DNA of 64,000 nt from Whalleya microplaca (lineage: Eukaryota > Ascomycota > Sordariomycetes > Xylariales > Xylariaceae). Where the stretch lies: positions 1 to 64,000 of the forward strand of contig MU385737.1 of NCBI GenBank assembly GCA_022497155.1, in the 5' to 3' direction. Below, piece by piece: positions 10,053-24,000 of the stretch (its first letter is position 1; each line of letters starts with the position of its first letter). Below the pieces are notes generated by a model. It saw nothing but the letters and a program-made list of their open reading frames with translations, ran no database searches and was not told the DNA's origin. A program made the position numbers and the translations under genes.

Positions 10053-13000
10053 AATAATAACTTCATTATCTCTCGCCTTCAGCTTTTTAATTAAAGTAAT
10101 AATATTATTAAAGAGAAATCTATTTAGGAATAAAATCTTAATATCCTTTTTTTTTAGTTAGTTATTTAAAGCAATAATATCAGAAGGTATAAAGGTTCTT
10201 AAAATAGAAATTTTATTATTTTTTGCTTTTAGTTTATTATTTAAAGCAATAATATCAGAAGGTGCAGAAATTTTTAAGATAGAAATCTTAATATCCTTTA
10301 TATCCGATTAACTTTTTAGATTATTTATCTAAGCATTTTTTATACCGATTTTCTTTTTTAATATTTTAATCGCTTTTTTCCCGTCTAGGTTTAAAAGTAA
10401 GTTTAAATCTTTTTGTCGTTTTTTCTATAAGTCGCCGATAAAGGTAGCAATTTTTATATTTTTTTTTTATAGGTAGTCTTAGCTTTTATTTTTAAAATTA
10501 ATAAATCTATTTCTTTTTAAGTAAATTATTTTCCTAAATTTTTAACTCAATTTTTCAGTTTATCGATATCTTATTTATATCTTTTTTTAATAGTTAATTA
10601 TCCAAATTACTCGCGTCAATATTATTTTAAAAATGTTAGCTTACGGCTTTATTCCCAGAAGTACCACCTAGCTACGCTTTATAATCTTTTCACCATTTTA
10701 AGTCTGTTATAATTTTTAGCTTTCGCTTAATAAAGGCGCCTAATCGAAAATAAGAAATTAAAACTCCGGTTGAGGTTACAAATTGCCACAAAATTAAACT
10801 ACTATTAATTGGAGATTAAAAAAAAATATTTTAATTTTTATAATATTTTATATTTTTATTAAGGAATTGTTTAACTATAAATATATTTCTTATTGCTATA
10901 TATCTAAAGGCCTTAAAATTTACGAAAATAAGTTTATCTAAATTTTAATTAGCCCGTATATTTATATATAGCTAGCTTTTAAAAAAAGAGGCTCAAAAAT
11001 TAAAACGTTCTATCTCTTTTATAATTCCTTTTAATAAAGCGTTAGAAATGTTTTTGTAGATAAAAAATTTTATTATAGCTTACTACTCGAAGATTTTATT
11101 GCCCGTTATTTCTATATTTATCGGTAATTTAACGAACGTTATATTAAAAGATCTTATTTTAAATTTTAGCTACTATTATTATTAGTAATTTATTACTTAT
11201 CCGATCCGGGTATAAGGGTATATTATAACTGGCATTTTAAAGACTTCGCTTAAGAACGCGCTTCCTATTATTAAAGCTTTTCCTTTAAAAATTTCGGCCT
11301 AAATAAATATATACAGTAGTTCTTAAGTTTCTTTAAAATAAAGTAAAACTTTAAAGCCGTTTATATTAGTATTTTTAAACGTTTTATAGCTTTTTTTAGC
11401 TACTTTTATAATAAAGTTTCCATTTTTTAATCTAAAATATCGATAAATTAATTTTCCAGCTCGCTAAATTATATTATTCTCCTATTGCTTGTCTTTTTTT
11501 TTAATAGTAATAATATTTTTAACTTTTATAAAAAAAAGGTTTAAGTTATTTTTTCTTTCTTATAACATCTGTAATATTGCTAGAATTATAATTCCAGTTT
11601 TTACTTATTCCCTAACTTCAATCTTTTCAGCCGTTATTATCGGAATATTATCTTATAAGTCCGTTATAATAGCAAAAAGTTTATTCTTATAAATAAAAAT
11701 ATAAAATAGTCTAATAATAAGATATATATAATAAAAATTAGCCGACTAAGCTACTAATTATATATAGTTTTAACTAAAAAGTAAATAATATTGCCTCCTA
11801 ATTAAGTTAGTACTATAGTATACGGAATATAGTAATAGAATAATCTATTTAGGTAGAAATATAAATCGCAATATCTTAATACTTATTAGCAGATAATAGG
11901 TATTATTTATAATCTAAAAAGACGTAATAATTTAAAACTTTAATTAACAATAGGTATATTATAAATATAAATATAAAAAATAAATACGCATAATTAAAAA
12001 CCCGTAAATTAAAATAGTAAAAAATAAATAATTTAAAATAAAAGGTATAAAAGGTAGTAAAACCGGCCCTATATTAATATCGGTACTAAAATACACAACT
12101 CCTTCTAAAGTTCATTTTTTTTTTCCGTACTTGCTCCAAATTAATATACGTTTACCCCGACCAAAAATACTCCTACCTTATATATTATAATATTTATTCT
12201 CTAATTAATATATATACTTAAAAAAAACACTAAAATTAAGGTATAATCGGGTTACGAACGGTTAGATCTAAAGCGCGGCTTAAATTAATAAATATATAAT
12301 CTTTATCTATATCTATAATTTTATTTAATAATTATCCCAAATCCCTTAACGCAATAAGCCTATAATATTTAACTATCCCGTTTAAAAAATTTTATAAAAA
12401 AAGTTTCAAATTATTTACATAGACTTTTCGTCGATTTCTGCGGGTATTCGGGTTAATAATTCAGACTAATACGTCTAATATAACCTGGTTAATTTTTTAA
12501 AAACTTTATTAAATTAAAGCTAACTTTCCCCCAGCTTTATTATCGTTTAAATCGATTAATAATCTATTATATTTAAACTATCAAATAAGTCGATTTTTAT
12601 CGCATACATATTTCTATACCTAAAATCTTTTAAAATATAAATAAAAAATTTCCTAACTTAAATTCTTAAATTCCCGTTTTACTAAATAAGTTTTTATAGT
12701 TTTTTTAAATTTTTCGCGTTAGTTATTTAGGCATATCGCTTATATAAATTCTTCGGTTAAAACCAGCAAATAATTAATATCGAAAAAATTAGCAGTCGGT
12801 CTAAATTACTAATTTAATATAATTTATACGAAAAATAGATTATAGTTTTTTATTTTCCGATAGTTAACTTTTTTAATTATAATATTAACTTATTTCTCCC
12901 AAAAATATAGTCCCTTATATTTAACTAAAAAGGCCCATTTCTTTAATTATTTAATTAATAATCTAACTAGTTTTTTAATTATACCGAACGACTATCCGGA

Positions 13001-15327
13001 ATACACTAGCTTATATATTATTTTCGCTCCTTAATTTCTAAAATACATATCTATTACTTTATAAATAAATAGCTTCCTATTATTTAAATAAATCTGATAA
13101 AACATTCCCAAGATCGATTTTACAGTTTGTTAATTTCGAATAACGTAATTGAAATTTATGGTTAGGCTAGAAAACCTAAATAGAAATCTTAAAAAGTAAT
13201 CTATAATTAGCAAAATATATTAATATCCTTTATTCCTAATAAATTTAATAGGGCTAATATAATCTATTTTAATTAGGTCCTAAAATTATATAATAATAAT
13301 TTTCCGAGGATTAATTATAAATAATAATTTATTACCTACTTTTATATAGGTATAACATTAATAAAAATAAGCTATAATATCGCTATATCGAAAAGGCTAC
13401 CAAAATCTCCCGATTAAGTTTCTTAAAGTAACTATTACTATATAATACTTATAACTATTATATACCCATACTAAAACTATACGAGTTTTAGATTTTAGCA
13501 AGCATTTTGCCAACTATCTATCTCTTTTTAGGCGGCATAAAGTTTTGCTTATTAACCGGAATTTGGTTATATTTCTAATAATATTTCGTCGTTAATTCTT
13601 AATTAAATAATTAGCAAAAGTTAGTCCTAATACTAGAAATCTTACTACATTTTTATACCACTTAATTTCTATATATAATTTATCTAATATTTTTAAACGC
13701 CGATTAATATCGAGAGGAATTTTAAATAAAAAAGTGTTATCTATTATAAAAGTCGCTATAAAAGGGAAAGTAATTCTTTCCGTATTTTAAGGATATATAA
13801 ATAGTAAGTAGCTAAATTAGAGTTTAGTTATATTAAATAATATAAATAATAATTTCTCCGAATTAAATCTTTCTATAGGTTAGCAAATATTTCCGGTTAA
13901 TCGGGAGAATCTATTAATAATTCGAATTATTTTAAATATATTTAGCCGATATTAAATTATAAATTAATATTCTTCCAGCTATTTTAATTAGGTAGCCACT
14001 TATCTTTTAGCTTCGGATTTATACCTAAAGATTTTTAATAGGTTTAAGTAATTAGTATATAATATAATTAGGAATAGAGATTTAATTACTATCTACCGAT
14101 ATTTAGCTAGGGACTTTATAATGTTTAAAACTTCTTTTTCTCCAATAGGATATCGTATTTTAATATCTAAAAATTTAAATGCTATAAATAGTATTATTTA
14201 TATAAACGATATAATAGTATCCGTAATAAGGGTACTTATTAAATAGCCAGAAAGTTAAAATAAAATTCCACCCGTACTAATTAATAAAGCGTTAGTTACT
14301 AAGTGGAATTATAAGTTAGGGTCGGGATTTTTAACTAATTATATTTAGATTTTTTAGCAAATAATTTAAAAAACGTCCTTTTATTTTTTTCCCTAATAAA
14401 AAGGTTTTTATCGCATTTTAGTTTATACGGAAGGTTTTCCCCGTAAGGTCGTTTTATTTACTAACTTTAGATAGGCCATTTTTAGAAAGTAAATTATATC
14501 TATTTTGCCGGGAAAAAATATTTTAAAATATAGTAACAGATATAAAAACTTTTCTAATTTTTTAATATTATGCGGATAGTTTTCCGGGAAAGCCTATTTA
14601 ATAAATTGATCTTTATATTTAATCGAAAGTTATATTTTTCCCATATTTAATTTAAAACCCAGATTTTATATTAAATCTGCAAATAAAATAGTCTTTTTAA
14701 GAAATAACCCGATAGAAATAAAGGCAATTCGAAAAAAATATTAAAAATATAAGAAATTAAATATATTTTTAAAAGTAGCTGCTAATATATTATAGTTATC
14801 GATAAAAATATTAAATAATATCTCCCATTTAAGATAATACCCTAATAGTATAAATAACGTAAGCCTAAGAATTCCGTTAGCTAGAGGTTATTTTTTAAAC
14901 CTAATATCTCCTAAAGCATAGTAGGTATAAGGCGATCTTATTATTCCTTACGGCATCCTTCTGCTAATCCATTATTCATTCGGAATAATAAATGTTATTT
15001 TATATTAATTTTCCGTACTAATAAATACTACCCAGTAACCGTAAGCGGCATTTCTTTAAAAAAAAATGCTATATATCCTTTAAATTAACGTATAAAAAAC
15101 TTTATTTCGATTATATATAAGCTATTAAGGTTTTATAATAATAAAATTTATAAAATAATAATTTATAACTACTTTTAATTCTTTATTTTTTTTTACTAAA
15201 AATTAAATATAAGCTCCCTATTTTAAAATATCTAAATAGATTAGTCCGGCATACTTTATTTATAAGAAAACTTTACTAATAAAAGTGCGTTCGTTAGGTA
15301 TATATTTCGGTTATTTTAGTCTAAAGG

Positions 15328-15562
15328 TGTCACGGCCTAAAAGGAATGGAAGAGGCAAGGCTGCTTATTACCTAATTATCTATGAAAAATATTAAAGGTG
15401 AGGAAAGAAAGGAAGGGATTTTCCTCCACCAGCTGTGGGTAGAAATAACCAGGGTATCCCACCCAAGGTGCACGGGCCTTTCGTCACCCACCAACCTAAT
15501 CTCAACAGTACGTACCACGTGCATAAGCCACACAGTCAAGCCACTCAAGCCACGCCGTCACA
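15328..15562. mobile_element. Solo LTR, 235 bp, unmutated
   Basis: This is a GC-normal island inside the AT-rich element. It begins TGTCACGGCC and ends CGCCGTCACA (TG..CA ends with short inverted ends). It is flanked on both sides by AAAGG (15,323-15,327 and 15,563-15,567), a perfect 5-bp target-site duplication. There is no internal region or second LTR. The lack of RIP changes suggests late insertion or too short a length for RIP. The small frame at 15,382-15,591 crosses its edge and is not a gene. Confidence 0.85.
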
Positions 15563-18500
15563 AAAGGGCTAAGCTTATAAGTCCGTTATAATAGTATACT
15601 TAATTAGGTTTATCGGTTTAATATTATTAAATATAATAACGAAATAATTACGTTATATATATACCAGTCGTTTAATTAATATAATTTGTTTTAGACTTTT
15701 TGCTTTATTACTAATTTATAACTTAAATTTCTTAAACCAATTATCTACTATTAATTAAAAATCCTAGCTTAAGTTTCGCTAGCTCGGATAACGGGTTACC
15801 TATAGTTGCCTAATATATCTTTGACTAATAGAGGTTATTATAGATATAGTTAATAGTAAAAATAATTTATTTATAAATATAGAAATTTACTTAATAAAAG
15901 ATTTACGATAATATAGGGTAGCTAAGTTTCTAAAAATCTTTTTAAAATATTTTAAGCTACCGGTATCGAAATTCTCTCTAAAAGATTTATTGTATTTAAT
16001 AGCTTTTAATGCCAGTTAAATATTATTTTAGTTATTTAATGTAGCTATAATTTCTTCTTTATTATTATATATAAATATAAAGTAAGTTAGGGAATTAAAA
16101 AATAAATCGGCAATAATATACGCCTAATAAATAAAGTGTGCTTTATTAAATAAATCGTATTTTCCGTAGAATTTAATATAAGGTATAAAGAGAAAGCAAT
16201 TTAAATTTCCGCTCGGCTTTATAAGGATTTTAAATATACTAGTAGGGGATTTTAATATATATAATCGTAATCCTCCTATACCGATAGGTATATTAAAAAG
16301 GAAAGCCTATATAAGAATTATACCTTTATTATTAGCTTTCTTTAAATATATAAAAATATTAAATATTTAATTAACAATTTATAAATTAGTTTTTAATAAA
16401 TTTTTATCTACCGGCACTATAAAAATTACGTTAGTATAAAGTTTTTACTAGATATATTTCCTAGTTTAAAATTAGGTGGGATAAATTATTACCTCAGTAA
16501 ATAAGTCCGGAATAATTACTTTTTTCTCAGTAAAATATACGTATTTTATATTGTTTTTCCTTTTATCTCTAAAAATGCCAAAATATCTTAGAGGTCTTTT
16601 ATAATTAAAAGCCTAATTTAGGCTTAAGTTCTTCAGACATTTTTTATCTAATTAATATTAGCAAACATTACTATAGCATATTTAGTAATATTAATTATTT
16701 CTAAAAGAAGGTCCACTTTAATTAGTCTTCCTACCTTAAAGCTTAAATCCGAATCTTTAAAATATAAATTATCTGCTTTATTCTTAAATTCCCATAGCTT
16801 TTTTACAGTAAGAAAGTAATATTTAGGTTTCCGTATCACTCGTAAAGGGCTTATAGCTAAAACGTCTTATATATAAATACTGTAAATTTATTTATTAATT
16901 TTAGTTAATATAAACCTTTCGATCCCAAATTTAATAACGGCTTAATTTTTCCGGAGCTAGCCTTTATCTAAAAGTAGATTATAAAACTAATTTAATTTAA
17001 CCATATATATTCGAAATACGGTTAGAATTTCTCCAACTACAAAAAAAAAAATAACATAATAATTAATTACAGAAATACTATCGTCTGCTATTCTAAATTT
17101 ATATAATTCCGTAATAATAATAAGTTTTAAATTCTTTTCTCGGGCATATATTAGATTAATAAATTCCGATATAAATTTATAATCTACTAAATAACGTTAA
17201 ATAAGTTATCTATTAATTTCCCTAAAAATAAACCCGAAATAGGTTTTTTTATTATCTAAATAAGCCCTATCTATAACTTTAGCTATTATAGCAGTTACCG
17301 TACCGTACGCAAAATAATATTTATATATCCCTTTATTTTTATATAAAGAGGTTTTTAAACGTCGCCTTTTAGTAGTTAATCTTATTTTTTTAGCTAATTA
17401 TATTCTAATAATAAAAGATCGATCTAATAATTAACCCCATATTATAAAAAAAAACGGAATAGTTTTTAATAGTTCTCTTATATTTATCCGATCCTACTAG
17501 TAATTTTTATATATTCGGATAAGGATTATATCCTTTTTATTGCCTAAATTTATATCTTTTTTTTTTAACTACATTTTTATTTTTATATCGGCTAAACATT
17601 AAACTAATTCCTTTTTACTAAAAAGATCTGTAGTTTTTAACCGGGTTTTTAGATTAAGGTCTCCGGATTAATAAATATTTCTCGGTATATTTAAGCCGCT
17701 AGTAATATTTTCTAAGGTATTAAATACTTGTCGCCTCTTTTTAGCCGCTATAGCTATAAGTTTCTTAAATAGATCTAGCTAAAAACTAGTACTATCTCTA
17801 TTTGAAATTTCGCAATTATAAAAGGCTACTATTATAAAAATCCTATCGGTTCTTTTTATAATAACTTAAATAACGTAAGCTTATAAGGTTATCGGTTTTA
17901 TTCGATTCTTACCTAAATTTTTAGCCGGGTTAGCATAAGGTAATTTTTTTCGCAAGTTTTTAAGGATTAGCCGTTTTATAGTAACCGCTTCTTAAATATA
18001 AAAAATCTCAATTTAAAGTTATCAGATTTTAGGACATAAATTTAAGCTATATTTTTTTATATTATAATTTTAATAAATAAAAAATAGTCTATTTTAAGGA
18101 TTAGAACGTAATAAGTAGTTCCGGCTAAAATATTCGGTACTTTTATATTAATAATAATATTTAAAAAGCCGGTTTTTTATTAGTTATTTATTTTCTCGTC
18201 CTTTTTAATTATTACGATAATTTTTCTATCTATATCTATAGTTTAGAAATAAAGGCTAACTAAGGTTTATAAGTATATATTAAATATAGGCATTTATTAG
18301 ATATTATAGCTAATTTTAATAAAAGATTATAAATATTATAAAAAATATAGGTTTTATAGGGGTACTTTCCGCTAAGGTAAAAACGGCAATATTATTTATA
18401 CGCGTAAATATAGTACCGAATTCCTAAAAGATCTTTTTATTAGTTATTTAATTTCTGGCTCTTTTACTATTTATTATATTTATAAAGTTAGTATTTTTAC

Positions 18501-18951
18501 CAGAACGTACCGCATAAATAGAAATAATATCGACTATATTATAAAATCTGCAATCTCGGGAGAAATTCCCAATATTATTTAGTTTTTTATTATAATAAAG
18601 CCGATTAGTTATTCGATTTTATAAAGAGTGATTTTCCTAATATCCGCTTAAATATAAATATTTATATACTCTATCTCTTAAAATATCTCGTTAAGCTATA
18701 TTAATTTAAGGAAATAAATTAATAGCTTATTTTATAAATTAAGCTATAGTTTTTTTTAAATAGTATTCCAGATTATTAATTTTTAAGGAAAAACCGATAT
18801 TATATTTGCTAATTCTTAATAAGAATCTTTTATATAATCCGCTTTTTAATTATTCCTAATTTAAACGTCTATCGGAATATAATTTATTAAACCAAATTTT
18901 TATATCTTTATATAATCCTTTCCGGAATATAAAGCGTAATCTAGCAACTTT

Positions 18952-19179
18952 TTAGTCTTTTAATATATTAGCTAAAGTGTTATTTTCTATAAAAAGTTCG
19001 ATATTTTTAATATATTCGTTTGGATTTTCTCTAGCTAGTTTTTTAAAAATAGGAATATCGGCACTCATTTTAACGCATATATAACGATAGTTATTAAATA
19101 GATTTTTAGATAATCCTTTTATAGGAGTAATAAAGTTAACTATAGATTTTCCCGAACTTTCTGGCTTAGGGATTCCCAT
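18952..19179 (-). pseudogene. Gag-like fragment of the minus-strand retrotransposon
   Basis: A 75-codon open frame. Its product contains a stretch resembling retroviral-type gag (ARENPNEYIKNIELFIENN) and a similar reading continues below 18,952 with stops. Its place near the 5' (right) end of the element fits gag. It is degenerate; the family assignment rests on residue pattern and position only. Confidence 0.4.
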
Positions 19180-20147
19180 TTCTGGATTTTCGGTTTTAAT
19201 TTCTCTCTACTCTAACTGCTTCCGTTCTGACTGATTTTGCTCTAACAATAGGTTACTTACAAGCTCGGAAGCTAAATCTGAGATAACAAGATCTATATTA
19301 TCTTCGTTCTCTATATAAAAGGCTATAAGTTCGGCCGATTATTCTGGAATTTCTTCCTATTAGATATTTTCCTAATCTTTTGCTCGGTTATTGTCTAATA
19401 TAAATAGCGTACGAATAGAATTCCTTAATTCTTTACCGAACGGGCTAATTTGCTATATCTTTAAGGTCTGGGGTATTGGAATATTATAATATATTATTCG
19501 GGTATATAAAATATAAAAAAATTCTTAAATTACTACAGTCTTTTTTTAAAATAAGCAAGGGATTTTATAATTATATTATATAACTTATATTCTTATATTT
19601 TTTTTAACTATACTCGCACTATCTTTTAAAAACAAATTATATAAATTAATAAATAAAACTATATATAAACGATAGTTTAAGTTATAAATATAATCGTATA
19701 AATTAGTATAAAGGTTTAATGCGGGATAACAAATAGTTAATATTTTTTTGTACCGATTTAAATAAGCGTATATTAGGTACGACCGTTATTAAAATATAAC
19801 GTTTTTTTTATCCGTAAATGTAGTCAAAATTTAGCAGACGTCTATATTAAAACGTTAACGCGAGTCAATTAAAATAAAGCTATAAATATATCAATAGTTA
19901 CGGGTTAAAAAAAATAAATTCTAATATATTTTTATATATTTTAACCAGTTTAGTTAGCTCGTAATTTTAATACTTTCGTTACTTATTATCGCTCGGTTCA
20001 ATTAATCATTCAATTAATCAATCAATCAACCACTCTCCCACAGGTTCCGATCACCGCGATTGCCTTAAAAGATAGGATATTTCAAACCGCAATAAGAAAC
20101 GAAACCGCGCAAAAACTAAGAAACGAAAGCTGCAAGCTCTCACCAAT

Positions 20148-20271
20148 TAAAGTAATAGATTAAGATGTATAATTGGAGGCGGAAAAAAAAGTTATATTAG
20201 AGGTGGAGAGTGTGCCCCAGCTAGCTAAGAAAATTACGTATTTGACCATAAGGTCACGTACCCAGCCCACA
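20148..20271 (-). repeat. Right LTR (5' LTR of the minus-strand element)
   Basis: Partner of 8843-8966. It ends CCCACA and is followed by TAGT. It marks the exact edge between the AT-rich block and the transhydrogenase island. Confidence 0.75.
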
Positions 20272-21083
20272 TAGTTCTTTTTTAATTTCTGGTGTGAATA
20301 AATGAATATGTTGCTTTTGCTTTCATAAGTTTTAAGCGTTTATCTTATAATCTCATAACTTATGTGGCCCTACTTAAATAGAATTCAACGACTGAAAAGG
20401 AGGGTGTGCCAAGAAGTGCCGTTCCTAATGATTGGTGCCCGCAAATCCACTTGCCCAAATCCACTCTGGTACTTTGCCGAGTCGTATCCACTTGCCTAAA
20501 CAGGAATGATGGGATAAATATGTGGATCTGTGGACGGTCTCGTGTTTTTCTTCCCGGGCTCGCCGATTGCTTACCTAAGTAAACAAGCGTCGCCGAAACC
20601 GCAGTGAAGGCACTACATATGTACTGTACACATTGTGTAACCGCCAATATGGTCTGGCCTGTACAACTGCCTCGTTCTTCAGCCGGCTGTATTTTACGCC
20701 CGAGAACACTGGACACGAAGTCAATCAAAGAGATAACCTGATTGGCGCCTCTAGATCTCTAGATACTCCAGGTTAACCAGAACTCGGCTGTGATTGGAAG
20801 CGGGGGATTTGCAGGGAGAGTGGAGTTGGTGCTTGGGTGTCCATCGAGCCATCGAACCATCGTAACATTACATCTTGTGCCGCTCATCTACGTTCTTGGT
20901 CGCATAGTCACTCCTCATCCTTGGAGTGAATGTTTTGTTTCACCTTCTATAGCCACTTCTTCCCTTTCTTTCCTTGCCCCCGGTGATGCTTCCTGTTCCG
21001 AGGCTGTGTAAGGAGGTATCGCGAATGACTGATGAGATTCGGTCTTCAGAGTGTATGGGAGGCAGTCATTGCGGTCTGCTAAC
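20272..21083 (+). other. Upstream region of the transhydrogenase gene, no gene seen
   Basis: GC content returns to normal within about 70 bases of the LTR edge. Small open frames on both strands (for example 20,360-20,728 minus and 20,790-21,011 plus) show no domain or splice logic. The stretch is taken as promoter and 5' UTR of the next gene. No clear TATA box was found. Confidence 0.5.
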
Positions 21084-24000
21084 ATGATCACCCCATCGGT
21101 TTTCCGCTCAGCGCTGGTCGCCCGTCAAGCCCCGCGTCGTGCAACGAAGAGCCTCAGCCGCTGGGATGTGTCGCGCCTTTTAGGTTAGTGACTTTTTGCT
21201 GTAATCCTCACGTGGAGGCGTCTCATGTTCCTCGCCATAATTGGTGCTAATATAACGCCATACATATAGACTGCACTCCGCAGGTTGGCGGGCTCTGTTG
21301 TCTACGGCAATGGAATAGCACTCAAGCGAAGCAGCCAACCGTCTTACCGGCCATACCCAAGAAGACGTTTGGTAGCAATAGGAATGTTGCCACACGAACA
21401 ATTCCGGTAACTGCGTACTCCACCGTCGTTGAGCCGCCGTCTACGCCCTACTCAGGACTCACCGTCGGTGTACCTCGAGAGACATTTGCCAATGAACGAC
21501 GTGTGGCTATCACGCCCCAGAATGTCGCACTTCTGAAAAAGAAGGGCTTTGGTAGGGTTATAGTCGAACGTGGTGCTGGTGCGCAAGCCGATCTTCTCGA
21601 CGATGCCTACGAAAGGGCCGGCGCGACTTTGGTCGACGCTGGTACGGTCTGGGGCGAAGCCGACATTGTGCTGAAGGTCCGAGGACCCAGTTTCACCGAA
21701 ATAGACCGTCTCAAACAGGGCGCAACTATCATTTCGATGTTGCAGCCAGCTCAAAACAAAGACCTTGTCGGACGCCTTGCTGCTCGTAAAGTTACTTCAT
21801 TCGCTATGGACATGATCCCGCGGATTTCCCGCGCCCAGGTCTTCGATGCTCTCAGTTCAATGGCAAACATTGCTGGTTACAAGGCTGTGTTGGAAGCATC
21901 GAACAATTTCGGGCGCTTCTTGACTGGTCAGGTTACCGCAGCTGGTAAAATCCCGCCTTGCAAAGTTCTAGTTATCGGTGCTGGTGTTGCAGGCCTGAGT
22001 GCCATTGCAACAGCACGCAGGATGGGCGCAATTGTCCGTGGTTTTGATACGCGATCGGCTGCTAGGGAGCAAGTGCAATCCCTAGGGGCAGAGTTCATCG
22101 AGGTCGAAATCGACGAAGATGGTTCCGGCGCAGGCGGTTATGCTAAAGAAATGTCACCTGCGTTCATTGCTGCTGAGATGAAGCTTTTTACTGAGCAAGC
22201 TAGGGACGTCGATATTATCATCACTACAGCTTTGATTCCCGGCAAGCCCGCGCCCAAATTGATTACTAAAGCTATGGTTGAAGTCATGAAACCCGGTTCT
22301 GTCATTGTAGATTTGGCTGCCGAAGCAGGCGGCAACTGCGAAAAGACCGAGGCCGGAAAATTGGTTACATACAGTGATGTAAAGATCATCGGTATGTTTG
22401 AATTATCGTTGTTGATTGCCCAGGCGCTTACTTTGTTATAGGTTACACGGATTTGCCCTCGAGATTACCCACACAATCGTCTACCCTGTATTCCAACAAT
22501 ATTGTCAAGTTTCTCCTGTCGATGGCGCCTCAGGATAAGTCATTCGGCGTCGACTTGACTGACGAAGTCGTACGAGGTTCAATTGTGACACTAAAAGGAG
22601 ATATTCTACCACCTGCGCCACGGCCCGCTCCACCACCAGCTCCAGCGCCGAAAGCCGCCGCTAAACCGGAAGAAAAGGTTGTCGCACTCACCCCTTTTCA
22701 AAAGACATCTCGTGAAGTTGCGACTGTTACCACTGGCATGGGCGCTGCTTTGGCCCTTGGAAAACTGACCGGTCCTATTTTCATGGGAAATGCGTTTACT
22801 TTCGCATTGGCTTCACTCATCGGCTACAGAGTGGTCTGGGGTGTCACACCGGCTTTGCACTCACCTCTAATGAGTGTCACTAATGCTATATCTGGTGGGT
22901 CTCTCTCCTCCAAGTCGTGGTCTTTTGCATTCTTGTAGCTAACATGTAATAGGAATGGTTGGTATTGGTGGCTTCTTCGTTATGGGTGGTGGCTATTTGC
23001 CCGAGACCTTCCCACAAGCTCTTGGTGCTGTATCTGTGCTTCTTGCTTTTGTCAACGTATCTGGCGGATTCGTTATCACCAAGAGAATGCTAGATATGTT
23101 TAAGCGTATGTTGTCTTTTTCACCCTCGTGAGCAACTAGGCACTGACGTATACAGGGCCAACTGATCCACCCGAGTACCCATGGCTATATGCAATCCCTG
23201 GCCTCCTTTTTGGAGGTGGCTATGTCGCTGCTGCCGCAACTGGCGCTGCAGGACTTGTACAGGCAGGATATATGGTTAGTTCGATATTGTGTATTAGCTC
23301 CCTTTCAGGCTTGGCATCACAAGCTACAGCGCGGATGGGTAATCTGCTCGGAATCCTAGGAGTCGGATCTGGCGTGCTGGCATCTTTGTTAGCTGTTGGA
23401 TTCAGCCCTGAGGTACTGACACAATTTGGGGCCCTTGCTACGATTGGTAGCATCCTCGGCTTTGTCATCGGAAAACGTATTACCCCGACAGACCTCCCGC
23501 AGACTGTCGCCGCATTGCATTCCGTCGTAGGTCTTGCTGCAGTATTGACCAGCGTTGGAAGTGTCATGGGTGACCTGTCGCATTTGACGACACTGCATCT
23601 AGTCACAGCTTACCTAGGTGTGCTAATCGGTGGCATCACTTTCACTGGATCGATCGTCGCATTTATGAAACTAGCTGGCAAGATGTCATCGAAACCACTA
23701 GTATTCCGCGGAAGGCACCTGCTCAACTCTGGCATGCTGGCTACCAATGTAGCAACAATGGGTGCATTTGTTACAATGGCTCCTGGGTCGCCGATGATCG
23801 CCGCGGTAGCCTTAAGTGCCAACACGATTCTCTCCTTTGCCAAGGGATATACGACGACCGCGGCCATTGGTGGAGCAGATATGCCTGTCGTTATCACGGT
23901 CCTTAACGCTTACAGTGGCTTTGCTCTCGTAGCGGAAGGCTTTATGCTGGAAAATCCGCTACTAACTACGGTGGGCGCCCTTATTGGTGTCTCCGGCTCC

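Larger units (their letters stand above)
8843..20271 (-). mobile_element. 11.4 kb RIP-degraded LTR retrotransposon, minus strand
   Basis: Two 124-bp direct repeats (8843-8966 and 20,148-20,271) bound the block. They differ mainly by C/T and G/A transitions. They run TGAAGTAATGG..CCCACA, and the flanks share TAGT (8839-8842 and 20,272-20,275), which looks like a 4-bp TSD. The minus-strand order fits gag then pol. A 75-residue gag-like frame lies at 19,179-18,952. RT-like peptide with stops lies at about 14,880-14,520; it includes GFKLNMGKI and a connection-like LEKFLYLL stretch. A coiled-coil frame sits near the 3' end. Next to the right LTR the minus strand reads TTGGTGAGAGC, a possible primer-binding site. 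No frame is intact enough to be functional. A solo LTR is nested at 15,328. Confidence 0.75.

Noticed and set aside
15382..15591. 69-codon open frame
   Set aside because: It lies in and crosses the edge of a solo LTR, with no domain.
20360..21401. Open frames on both strands upstream of and over exon 1 of the transhydrogenase
   Set aside because: No recognisable product. They overlap each other and the transhydrogenase 5' region.
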